The notes under the pieces: generated by a model
Told to the model about the DNA's origin: nothing
Database searches by the model: none
Seen by the model: the letters and a program-made list of their open reading frames with translations, nothing else
Program-made: the position numbers and the translations under genes
Assembly: GCA_001557505.1 (NCBI GenBank)
Contig: LSAX01000002.1
Coordinates: forward strand, 4,712,001-4,776,000
Origin: Reticulascus tulasneorum
Lineage: Eukaryota; Ascomycota; Sordariomycetes; Glomerellales; Reticulascaceae
Direction of reading: 5' to 3'
DNA: 64,000 nucleotides
Shown here: in pieces, positions 38,078-48,938 of the stretch
Position numbering within the stretch: position 1 is the first letter of the stretch
Layout of the letters: the number at the start of each line of letters is the position of its first letter

Positions 38078-40177
38078 CTACGTGGACGATCTCCGGTCGT
38101 GACCATCTTCCATCCAGGCATGGTCATACTCGCCCCCACTGAACCCCCTTTCAAAACCTCCGTTAATGTCTGGCATGGTAGCCGCTCTAGCTAGACCCTT
38201 TAAACTCCTTGCACCGCCGGCATCACGGTTGCGGAGCGACACTTTCTGCCCGGGAAGCAGGAAATCCTCGAGCCAACGACATGCTGTCGGGCTGGTTAGA
38301 AGGAGCTTGAAGTTAGCGCCACTGTCTGGGTTTGAGGCATCAGCAGCGTCGCGGAATGCATTTAGCACAAGTTCATAGTCGGCGTGCCACAGCTCCTCGC
38401 GCTCATACGCCGACCAGCCATCTACCAGGCAGTATATCGGAACGCCGCGAGGGACCAGGCGTATCAATGCTGTGAACAAGTTACAGAGCGCGTCCAAGTT
38501 CTGCTGGGCCAGCTGTTCTTCTTCTCCATCACGCAGGTGTGGCAGATGCACGGCGTCCGCATGGCCGACCCATTCGTTTGCCATGAGAGCTAGTATCAAC
38601 TGGTTCGTCAGACACCGCACCAAACCCTGTGGTCCTCGTAGGTCGTCGTCTTCTGCAGTGTGTAGGGCGCAGAAATATTCTAGAGCGACATTGCGAGGTG
38701 ATGGCTTCTCAAAGCTCGGTGATGTTGGGGACCCTGTCCCAAAGGTTGAAGAATATTGCTGGGATTGTTGTCGAAGAGCTTGCGAGAGCATGGCACATAT
38801 ATAAGACAATGGGCTGATCTTTCCTATCTGCGTGCGGTCGAAATAACCATCGATCGCGACGATACTCGGCCCATGGCTACTGAGTAGCTCCTTGACTTGG
38901 GGTGCTACGATCGCAAGAGCTGCCCGCTCAATGTCTGCTTGAGGCAGCGTAGGACCTCTTCGGACGATATTCACTGCATCGTTGCTAACCCGAAGATGAT
39001 TGACGTCTATAATCCTCAGCAAATCTTCCGGCGTGTAGCCAGGAAGCGCCGTGCCCATGTCTGACATGTCTGCTGGATCCCTGCCAGGCAGAAGGCCCAT
39101 TGCATTGAAATCTAGGAGGAGACCGCGTCAGCTAGGTGGGAGATCAAGCGACTACTAAGGAAGTTGGTTTAGGCATACTCAGCTGCTCCATGAGAAAGTG
39201 TAGCAATCGAGTCTTGCTGTCAGCCGCTTCGATCGACATTTGCATTATTCTCTGCTGCTCAATAACCTCACCTAACTGCGATTGTATGGTCTTGGATATA
39301 GAGTAGTTCCCTACTATCAGCTCCTCTACGAGGCCTTCGGCAGACACTCGAACAGACTCGGCAGACACGGACACTTCATCAAGGAGTCTGTCGATCTTCC
39401 ATGTGCCGAACGGACTCTTCCAAGCGTTAACTGGGGAAAGAGTTAGCTATTTGATTCCAACTACGCGGGCCTTCTGTGTAGTCTTACGGAAAGTGCCCGG
39501 AATCAGCTTATCTATCAGAACGGGGAGAGTTCGAAGCAGTGTTTCTTGTAATGATTGGACATGTTTATGGAGCTGGACGCTTTTTGGGTTCTTGTTATCT
39601 AACGGGAATGTTTCCGCCTTATTCTGAGCCATCTCGATAATGTTGGGTACGGTTTCGAAGGCTGACAAGATCTTAAGTCTGTTCATCTCGCTGTGACGCG
39701 CCAGCTATAATTTCCTGTTAGATTATTCATACCGAAATGAACTATGCGATTTTCAAGTTGCGGTCTTACACTGAATATCACAGCCAGACCTCCATGCAGT
39801 ACGCAAAGATAATCCGGAAGAGCAGACAAGCCTGGGGCAAGTATGCTGGATGTGCTTCCTATTGTGCGGAAGGCCTTCCTGGCAGGATTCTTTCCACGCT
39901 TCTCGCTTTGTACTGCCATGACCTGAGCCTTGCGCAACTCCTCGTGTACAATGTCCCAGGTACAACTATTCAAGTCCTTGGTGAAATCAACATATTTTCC
40001 GGCCTTCTGGGAGTGGCATTCTAACGTCTCCCTCAAGTCGCGCACATCGGGATGCTCATACTGCATGGTTGATCTGTTGAGTTCAGATGGGGCTCCGAAT
40101 GCACTATGGAACGCTGGAGCTTTCGTGTCGATGAAGTTGGCTACCAACGTCACTTTCTGCTGCTGCTGAGCAGCCAT
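38078..40177 (-). CDS. DUF7708-like STAND-type protein lacking a visible P-loop
   Basis: Four exons (39,770-40,177; 39,488-39,704; 39,179-39,430; 38,078-39,111) give 636 residues in phase; introns are 57-67 nt. The N-terminal half (DFTKDLNSCTWDIVHEELRK, GLSALPDYLCVLHGGLAVIF, then MNRLKILSAFETVPNIIEMA) resembles the DUF7708 region that often starts fungal NLR/NACHT proteins. A helical linker follows (SQLGEVIEQQRIMQMSIEAA). The C-terminal part contains IYCLVDGW and FKLLLTSPT, reminiscent of the Walker B and sensor strands of NACHT-like folds, but no GxxGxGKS/T is present upstream. It could be a regulator or adaptor in self/non-self or stress signalling, or a degenerate NLR. Confidence 0.65.
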
Positions 40178-41227
40178 ATTGCTCCGGGATTGTGACTCAG
40201 CGAGAGGCTGATATGGACTCTAATTCATCTAGTTCGAATCTGCCTTGGATTAGTCCTAGTGGAAAATAAATGGAAGAGTTTCTGTGAGCCGTGTTTCTGG
40301 GCCGTGTCGAATGACCGATGTACAGCCTCGTTCAAGTTCCACTTGGGAGTCGCAAGAGCAGCACGTGCAGGAAGCAGCACTATTCATTTCTGATGGGCAC
40401 TCACGATGATAGCTGTGTAGGCAGATGTACATACTACAGCAGACCACGGCAGTGCCTCCCCAAGGCTTTGGAATTGCCGTTTCGCCGTCCATGCCGACGT
40501 GACGTGGCAGAACGCCCTGCCCACCATCTCCTACCCCCCTTCTCCTACCCACCTTCTCGGCTGGCCCGTACAGATTGAGGCTGACAAGGCAATCGCCGAG
40601 GAGGTGATGGTAAGGTATCTAACAAAGTTCAACGCAGCATGATAGAGCGAGGCGTTCAGCAAGGTGTTCATGGCTTTCCATCTAGGCATCTTCCATATTG
40701 GCAGCAGGCTGTCACTAGCTGCAGCGGCTTGCATATCGTACCCCAATAAGATGTTCTTCCGAGCCTTGCCGCTTTTCGGTGAACCATCCGACCCTCCACT
40801 GCTGAGCGGAAAGTTTCTATGTTTCCCGTCTGCTATCTGTAAAATCTCAGGCTCCGGCGTGGGGGTTGGGAAGAGGAAGCCCAGTTATCGGCTACGATCA
40901 TCCTGACATCTATCCCGCTCAGCCAGCCGACAAGATTCTAGCCTTTGCAGCAGTTGCAGCAGTTGCAGTAGTTGCAGCAGCTCCAGCTCTAACGCCACCC
41001 TCCATTTCGAAATAGTACCCTCAGCCCACCACCGAATTAACATAAACTCCGTCGGAGCCTTGCCCTCCCAAGATGGCGTGCCCTGCGCTCTTCCACCAGT
41101 TCATCCGAACCTTTGTTGGGTGTAACGGCGAAGCGCGTGAAACAATCCGTCATCCATCTCCCTCAAATTTCTATGCTAGGGCCCTATTCAAGCACAATTA
41201 TTTCCAATCTGCAGAAGTTCTCTCTAA
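40178..41227. other. Divergent promoter region with a short microsatellite
   Basis: About 1 kb between the divergent STAND-like gene and the AAA+ gene. An imperfect ttgcagcag microsatellite lies at about 40,946-40,985. An upstream ATG at 41,073 opens a frame that overlaps the AAA+ start out of frame; it could be an upstream ORF but shows no family features. Confidence 0.5.
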
Positions 41228-44200
41228 ATGGACGGCCAGAGTTCTGTCCGCGCCGAAAGCGCCGCTGATTCAATCAGCATTCTCGACCACCTCAAGCTCT
41301 TACAAGAAGAAGTTGTATACAATCGGAATCGAATCAATGCCATTGAAGGGAAAATACCGACCTTCGAAGCGCCACGCCGGACCTACTCGGCGCCAGATCC
41401 GACGGCTCAGACGGAAATAACAGATGATACAGAAACTGCCCAGGAGTACATCTTCCTCACTTCCGAAAAAACCATTCCCGCCGTGCGTGAATGTACATTT
41501 TCTGAATTCAAGAATCGATTTGACCCAGAAGGTAAAGACGGTCACTATGCCGTCGACGCGCTCGTCTCCGGACTTCTTCTGCATCAGGAAATCCAAGAAG
41601 AGCACAAGCTTCGCGACAAGCTGTTCGAGCGGCGTGGGTCCGCGACATCCACCCGAATTATCAGGGATAAAGCTCTTGCTCAAGTGGTGAAGATGTCAAA
41701 TACAACCACCGATCTTATCTCGCAAGCGCAGTCGGAGGAAAAGTGGCCCCGTCGCCTTCGCATCCAGTCGCCAGCTCTGCTCCAAATTCTGGCAAAAGTA
41801 AATCGGGAGAAGTGGAGTGACAGACCACGCACGTACTACAGACCTTTCAACTCGCTGATCTATCAGCATCCGCAGATGCGAGAAGCCCTCAATGAGTTGG
41901 AGGAAAGATGGGGGTCACATCTGGATAGTGGAACCTCCCTTGAGGCAGTAAATGAGACTGGAGGGACTAATGGCGATGATGACTCGGTGGACGACTCACC
42001 TGAAGCGTTGGCGTGTCTACGAGCATACGTTGAATACATCGACGAGAAGATTATGCCGGACTACCACCGCTTTGAGGAGAAGGATGTTTCATCCAATGCC
42101 ACAGTTCGCTTCTCTGACCTATGGTACCTGTTCAGGACTGGTGAGCTGGTGTACCGACAAGTTGACGGCGAGCTTCCAGATAGACGCGACTTCCGCACAG
42201 GAAAGCGAATATGGAAGACATATTACATCGACTCGGTCCCTGAGCGACTGTTGGCTGCAGCCACGGATGACACGGATATCCGAGATGCGGCCTTGAAGAA
42301 CGACGACACAGCTTTCAGTTTAGGATGCTACTACGTAGACCACACGGGAGAGGAGTTCTGCGTCGTTAAGCACGGCTTCAAGATTGAGCAATTTCCAGGC
42401 GAAATTCCTGTCACAGCGTTGCCTGTGTACCCGATGCGCTTCTGTCAGGACTGGAAGGCCCGCCTGAAACATGCGATAGAAACCGGCGAGTCACTTATTG
42501 AGTTCATGAAAGCAAAGCACTGCTCCTACAGTAGTTGGAGCTTGACTCGATCTCCCAGCGGGGAACCAACCACGGACGCTAATGGGATTCAGCTGCAGCA
42601 ACCCGAGCACATCAATAGCGAGGTAATGGTGGACTTCGGTGAGGCTTTTCAGGCATGTCCGACATGGCGCCCGCAACGAGCTAGCATGCGACAAAAAATC
42701 GTCGAAGGTCTGACTGTTCAAGAGGACTTCCGCATCCGGTGGTGGTCTGGCACCAATCGCTCACACCTTCTGGGAGAGACCACGGAGTTGATACCTGTGA
42801 AGAGTGGTGTTACCCCAAAGCAGCGTAACAAGTATGTGTCTGAAGACCCGTTCTTGGTCGCAGTCAACGATAATGCCAAGCGCCTACAGCCAACGACGGA
42901 GAAGGACTTGACGGATGATGCAAAAGCGCTACTCACTGGCCGTGTTTTTGCCTATGTCTTCCAGGAGCGTAAGTTCGCCCAGCTAGCTGTCGCGAAGCTC
43001 CGCCCGTCCCCGAAGACGGGCCTCGCGCTCGATTCGCTGAAGATTCCCCAAACGATCAAGCATGCGATTCAGGGCTCGATTCAAGGCCATTTCTTACAGA
43101 AGAACGCAGAGCGGAAGATCGATCAGGACTGGGTCTCACTAGACCTAATCCAGGGGAAAGGCACGGGCCTCTTCATCTTGCTACATGGCGTCCCTGGTGT
43201 TGGCAAGACGGCAACCGCGGAAGCCATCGCCCAGGCCAACGGCAAGCCACTCTTTAAGATCACTGTCGGTGACTTGGGCATGACGCCTGAAAAGCTCGAG
43301 CTGTCGTTGCGCGAGATATTTCGCCTTGCCAGCATCTGGGACTGTATTCTACTGTTAGACGAAGTTGATACCTTTTTCTCACAAAGGTCCAGGGCCGACA
43401 CAGCAACAACAAAGAATGCATTGGTGTCCGGTGAGTTGCGCAAAAATGGCTGCTCCATCACATGGCCATCGCTGACTCTCTATTACAGTGTTTTTACGCG
43501 TGCTCGATTACTACAACGGCATCCTCTTCCTGACTACTAACCGGGCTGGAGTGCTTGACGAGGCGTTCAAGTCGCGTATTCATTACAAAATCTACTACCC
43601 TGACTTAACTCTAGAGCAAACACTAGACATCTGGAGGCTCAATATTCAGCGCGTGCGAATAATTGAAGATCAGTTGGCCAAAGTTGAGAAACGAGAACCG
43701 CTTCAAATCAACGAAAATGAACTGGTGGAATTCGCCAGACGCCGTTTCCTTGAGGGCGGCGGCAATCGACGCGGTCTTGGCCGCTGGAACGGCCGACAAA
43801 TCCGGAACGCATTCCAGGTCGCGCGCAGTCTTGCTTACTACGAGCACGGTCAGCGTGAGGATGAACCAACCCGACGTAGGTCCGACATCACTATGAATGT
43901 TGCCAGTCCAACAGGGATAAGAAATGATCTGTCTGGCCCGCCGACGCTTGATGTGCGCCACTTCGAAACGATGCACGAGATCACGGCTTCGTTCGAGAAT
44001 TACCGCACCGCCATCCATGGTGGCACCACTGATGCTGATCTAGCACGTGAAGCTGAGTATCGGGACGACACTTATCGAGATAAGTTGACCGAGGGGTTGC
44101 AGGCTGAATATCGAGACGACCATCTCAGAGCGGCTGCGGTTGCAAGTGGTGGTCTAGCTGCCGATGAAAACGACCCCAACACAGAAGGTGTTGCAGTTAC

Positions 44201-44930
44201 CGCCACCGTTGCACTGACCAGCAGAGTGCAGCGACCGCGACAACAATATGTATCCGAGGGGGAGAGCCCCGCCGCGGACTCCTTTGCCAACAATACCGGA
44301 CATCGCGGGTCTCTGGGCTCACGCAATCGCAGTGGTAGCTACCTATCCAATGTTGGAGCTGCATCCCCTCCAAATACAGGCCTGGACTCTGCCCAAATGT
44401 ACACTCAGCCTAGGCTTCCTGTGCCATCGCCACGCCAAGGACCCACACGCCATGGTGGTACAGGTAATTTGGATATCTCCGGGAACTACCTTCCCGTGGG
44501 GTCGTCGAGGGCAGGGTACACGGTCCAAAACTATGGCAGTTCCCCACGCACTACAATGGCTCCAATTGCAACGGCCGCGGGCTACCGCCAACAAGCACAT
44601 TATGGTAATGAAACCGGCGGCATCACGACGGCGCAAACCGGCCCTTCAATGGCTACGGGTGAGGGCGGCATGTCTCTGGGACACTTGGGTAGCAGAGAGT
44701 TCACACAACAGGATTACTATAGCACTGGAGGTAATTCCTTCTTGCCAATGAGCCGCGAGGGCCTGCCGATGTTCGCAGCAACCGGACAACATGTATCAGG
44801 AGGTTGGAATACCGGCGCAGGAGGTCAGGGTTACGGGAATCAGTATGCTGGTCATGGAAGGGAATCGCTGTCAAGGCCGGGACAAAATATGGAGACGGAT
44901 CTATCTCCGGATGAGCCTTTTTTTGATTGA
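41228..44930 (+). CDS. Large AAA+ ATPase (DUF7025-type fungal family)
   Basis: Two exons (41,228-43,430 and 43,489-44,930) give 1,214 residues in phase, with a 58-nt intron inside the AAA core. The N-terminal ~600 residues match the layout of fungal AAA proteins with a DUF7025-like region (FSDLWYLFRTGELVYRQ; VMVDFGEAFQACPTW). The AAA+ module has Walker A GVPGVGKTATAEA, Walker B CILLLDEVDTFF, and sensor 1 ILFLTTNRAGVLDEAFKSRI, with the arginine-bearing region after it. The C-terminal ~300 residues are Gly/Ser/Gln-rich and probably disordered. It should hydrolyse ATP to remodel proteins; substrate and location are unknown. It is divergent from the DUF7708-like gene. Confidence 0.85.
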
Positions 44931-45502
44931 GCGAAATTTTGGATTACTTTTCGAGCAGGCAGGCACTATGGATGGAGCTCGACAAGAGCTGCAGATTGGC
45001 AGGGCATTTCTTGATATTATATCCTATGTACATATTGTACAAGAGCAGTCATTACAGTATTCCATTGACGACTTCATCGGCTGGCTTTACCTTCTCATAC
45101 TAAGCTGCCGTCTTGCGGAGTAGCGCTTCTGTAACAAGGACAGATGACTAAGATTCCATGTTTACAAAAGATTGCATTGATTCAACTCTCCATCGGCGCG
45201 TATATTGAAGAAGAGACACCCTCGCTGCTCGTCCTTGAACTCAGCGGAAGGAGCACGAATGTGAGCGAGGGGTTAACAAAAGGGGGGCAGCGAGAATCTG
45301 TCCTTACACTCGAAGCCGAGCCTATGGTTCACCTGGTATAAGGAGTAGCGGAATGTCCCGTCTTCTTGTCTGAAAAGGCTATATCCACGAGGTAGGTTCC
45401 ATAAAATCCTACTGAGGAATTTAGTCAGGAGACGATCGTTCGGACCCAGGAAGTAGGCCCGAATATAAAGCACAGCTACTCCTGTATTAGCTTGACATGC
45501 TA
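44931..45502. other. Intergenic, nothing recognised
   Basis: About 570 bp between the end of the AAA+ gene and a foldback element. No supportable gene is present. Confidence 0.55.
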
Positions 45503-46245
45503 AGTCAAAACACCCCCATTCCGCCACCCCCCCCATTCCGCCACCCTGCAACCACCAAAAAAGCTAGATTTACAAGGGCCAATATCTCAACAAGGGTTTA
45601 ACTCAACAACTTAAGATTTTAATAGTAAATCTAATATATTAATAGAAGATAGATTCCAAGAGGGGTGCAAAATCGGACTGAAATTGGCCGAGATATTCAA
45701 CAGCAAAGATATTTACATAGTAAATCCGTACCACCCCAACTTCACCAAACAAGGAATTAAAATTGAATTGAAAATCTAATATAATATTAGAGGCCAAGAG
45801 AAGCTCTGGGAATATTTTTATTTTGTAGTAACTAAATGGATCAAAATGCTATAGAAAGTTTAGTATTTTCCTTACTAAATTTTAATAGGGGATTTTTTAT
45901 TTTAGAGCTTAGATTTCGACCATTTTAGCTACCACAAAATAGAAATATGCCTAGAGTTTTTCTTGGCCTCTAATATTATACTAGATTTTCAATTCAATTT
46001 TAATTCCTTGTTTAGTAAAGTTGGGGTGGTATGAATTTACTATGTAAATATCTTTGCTGTTGAATATCTTGGCCAATTTCAGTCCGATTTTGCACCCCTC
46101 TTGGAATCTATCTTTTATTAATATACTAGATTTACCATGAAAATCTAGATATTTAGAACTAAGTGGTTGTTGAGATATTGACCCAGCTTTTTGGTGGTGC
46201 ACTGTGGCGGAATGGGGGGGGTGGCGGAATGGGGGTGTTTTGACT
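45503..46245. mobile_element. Fot1/Pogo-type foldback MITE
   Basis: The two ends are inverted repeats of about 370 bp that nearly meet in the middle. The outermost sequence is AGTCAAAACACCCCCATT at the left and its reverse complement at the right, flanked on both sides by TA, as for TA-target Tc1/mariner-Pogo elements; Fot1-type ends likewise begin AGTCAA. The ends also carry two copies of cattccgccacccc. There is no transposase coding sequence, so it is non-autonomous. Arms differ by scattered, mostly transition changes. Confidence 0.8.
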
Positions 46246-47281
46246 TATAACATCAGCAATGAAGGAATCTTGCATGGTTCCGCCTGGATACATCCCGTTA
46301 TGTTGCCAATTAGAAGGCCAATGGCAGGCTAGTTTCTTTATTCAAACTATACTACTGCCCTTTTATTCGTTTATAGTCAGCTGCACGTTCCATCACTATA
46401 CATTTAGTATCTCTTTTAAGGTCTTTTGCAAGCCAACGCAAGAGGGTATCGCCCAATAATACAATCAGAGGAGGACACGAGCAGACCAGAAGATCGAAAA
46501 CAAATAAAGGAATAAAAATATAAAAAGTACTAGTCGGTGTCTCTCCCTGGAACCGTGCTAACAGCTCTTCACTTCTAAGATGTTCACAATGAATAATTTT
46601 ACTATCTCTAACTGAATTGAACCCAAAGTGTATGCGCTACCTATTCCCTGAAGCTTCCCGCTACAACACCATGGAAACGTCCGTAGATCACTGTGTAATG
46701 GATGCGACGGTTATCTCCTTCCTATCGTGGACTCTCGGCAATACGAGTATTCATGTCTGCTTGTAGCGGCTTGAAGCAGTACGGTATAAAATGAGCAGCG
46801 TGGCACAGGTTGCTCCGCGGAGAGCAGGCAGGAGTTCCTCCGCGGAGCAATAGGCTATACCTCTTATAGACCTGAAGCTTCTCATGACTAGCTATCATCA
46901 AACTTAGCGGTTTCTTGAATGTCCCTCGCAAACCTGGAACCCGTGCACGTGGAGCTTGCGGACTTGTGAAAGAAAGACGTTGTTCGCTATAATACATTTT
47001 CTTGCGACATAAGGATAGAGAATACAAGACGCGTAAGTGGCAGTGCTGTAGGAATGTCGATAACACATAAGATAAACTATGCCAGGAGACGGCCACCTGA
47101 GGCAACCTCGGATGGTGGTGTGAAATATATATAGGAGGAGCTTAAGCGGCAGAAATAAGTCGGACTTGAAAGTCAAGATATCCATCTCCATTCCACCTCT
47201 ATTACCACCTATATCGTTCATCGGTCTTCTCCACCTTACCCGTCCAACAAGCGATCAAGAAGTCTCGAGGACGTCATTACA
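46246..47281. other. Promoter region of the small secreted gene, nothing else recognised
   Basis: About 1 kb with no coding region I can support. It holds a pair of palindromes at 46,810-46,850 and a TATA-like gaaatatatatagg near 47,121-47,134, about 150 bp before the next ATG. Confidence 0.5.
46810..46850. promoter_or_regulatory. Paired CTCCGCGGAG palindromes (NirA-like sites)
   Basis: Two copies of ctccgcggag, 15 bp apart within a perfect 13-bp inverted repeat (ttgctccgcggag / ctccgcggagcaa). Each contains CTCCGCGG, which fits the CTCCGHGG consensus known for the nitrate regulator NirA of Aspergillus; palindromic CGG sites are generally bound by Zn2Cys6 factors. They lie about 430 bp before the small secreted gene. 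The stem could also form a hairpin. Function is inferred. Confidence 0.35.
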
Positions 47282-47596
47282 ATGCACGTACTAAGCAATA
47301 TCCTTCTCCTCTCCGTCACTGTCTTTGGTGTCAGTAATGCCGCCTGCACAGTCACCTGCTTTGGCGGTCGAGAGTGCACGGGTGATCGGGGGTTAGTTCT
47401 CCAATTCGGCATGACACCTCGTTGTGTTGACGTGGCAGGTCGCTCTTCCTGTCGCGTTAGCAATGACTGCGGATCAATCACTAGGGAGGGATACACGGGT
47501 GCGGCATGTGGTGGCAATCGACACAGCCGTGTCGATGTTGGTCCGGGCTGTTCCAGTGTTCTTAGGTCGAAGAGCGTCCGCGTATGGCGCCGCTAA
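47282..47596 (+). CDS. Small secreted protein with eight cysteines
   Basis: A 104-residue single-exon protein. Residues 1-20 form a clear signal peptide (MHVLSNILLLSVTVFGVSNA) with a good cleavage site before ACTVTC. The mature part has eight Cys at about 22, 26, 32, 48, 57, 63, 76 and 90 and ends in a basic tail (RSKSVRVWRR). Size, secretion and Cys content fit the broad class of fungal effector-like or antimicrobial-like proteins, but I recognise no named family and assign no activity. A TATA-like element is about 150 bp upstream. The alternative that it is a chance frame is weakened by the well-formed signal peptide and even Cys number. Confidence 0.6.
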   Translation: MHVLSNILLLSVTVFGVSNAACTVTCFGGRECTGDRGLVLQFGMTPRCVDVAGRSSCRVSNDCGSITREGYTGAACGGNRHSRVDVGPGCSSVLRSKSVRVWRR

Positions 47597-48938
47597 GCCT
47601 GCCTAGGCCTGGGAGCAAGTGGGAACATGGTCTCGAGATCAGAGTTTATGGCAAGATAAATGACAGAGCGTGCTGGAAGTAGATGCAAAAGCTCGGCTGG
47701 GGAACATAGATAACCTTACGTTGAGCGATCGCCGATATTCGCCCCAAGTTCCCTTTTGCCTACCTCTATCTGGCCGGGAGCCAGCTCTGCAAAGTAATAC
47801 CTTAGCTTTTTGCGTCAGATTAGTATGGCATTTAACATAGCCTTCGTTCTCCAGCAATATCGAAGCTAGTTTCCACATAATGTGTCCCGTAGTTAATCGA
47901 GTTTGCTCTGAGATAAATTATGTTCCGGATTGCCGGCACGACCAGGCCACTCTGATTTGTTGCAAGGTACTCTTATTAAAGTCTCAGATTACTGGCACCC
48001 TACTGCTCGGGGATATGCCTTTGTGCTAGAGCGTAATTGAAGGATATCAATCTTCGCGCTTGCAGTACGAGAAACGGAGTTGGAGAAATGATTTGAACCC
48101 ACAATTCAGATGTGTATCAGCTAGAATTGGCGCTTACATAGTGCACGTGTTTGTTCTAGATATCCCATTCTTTAGAAGACCTAATCTGTCAATAGTCAGT
48201 GAACCGTAGAGTTCACCGCGACTGTATAGTATAGCTCAATTTCAGGAGCACGTCTAGAGGAGCATATTCCGCCAAGGGGTACACATTTTCTGGGCCAGCA
48301 CCCCTCCCAAGCGCCCACTACTCCAGTCCCAGCACCCAAACTCCAATCATAATACCCACACAGGGTAGTGTAGAGCCTTTTGGAGCTAAGTTTCTCGGCC
48401 TTACCAATCATCCACTGTATTTTAGCGGTTTAAGGCACTACACCGCTATATCCGGTGGTTTTATGCTGCTTTAGTTAGGCGGTGCAAACCGTAAGCCTTT
48501 TCTGCACTTCTACCACCATTATCCTACGTGCTACATTAAAATAAGTTAGTAAATAAAAGCAGCGTTCCTTTCTACACTTATCCGAATCTATATCTCTTTA
48601 GGCTCTTGGTGGGTGTCACCTCCCATGATCTTTCTGTAGCATAGTGCAATCACATAGTGTATAGAGCTATGACGCTCGGGCCAGAAGAGGACAAAGCTAT
48701 GTAACTCGTTTTGACATAGAGGCTGTGGTGAGAACTTACCCCCACACTCAGGACTCTTTTTCCGTGACTTATTGCAATTTATTGCGTGGGATGGTCGGAT
48801 AACCCGACACCCAGTCCAGCGAGGCTACATGGATAACATGGATTTCGCGAGGCTCTGAGAAGGCAACCATTCTATTGCAAGCCTGATCTGAGGACCATCC
48901 CCGCCTTGTCAATTTGGCTTGGAACCCTAGCGAGGTCC
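47597..48938. other. Intergenic, nothing recognised
   Basis: About 1.3 kb of ordinary composition without a supportable gene. Short frames on both strands lack family features. No RNA gene was identified. Confidence 0.5.

Noticed and set aside
41073..41420. Separate small protein upstream of the AAA+ gene
   Set aside because: It overlaps the AAA+ start in another frame and has no family features; at most an upstream ORF.
45981..46202. Open frame inside the foldback element
   Set aside because: It lies in one arm of the inverted repeat and its partner arm lacks an equivalent frame; no transposase motif is present.
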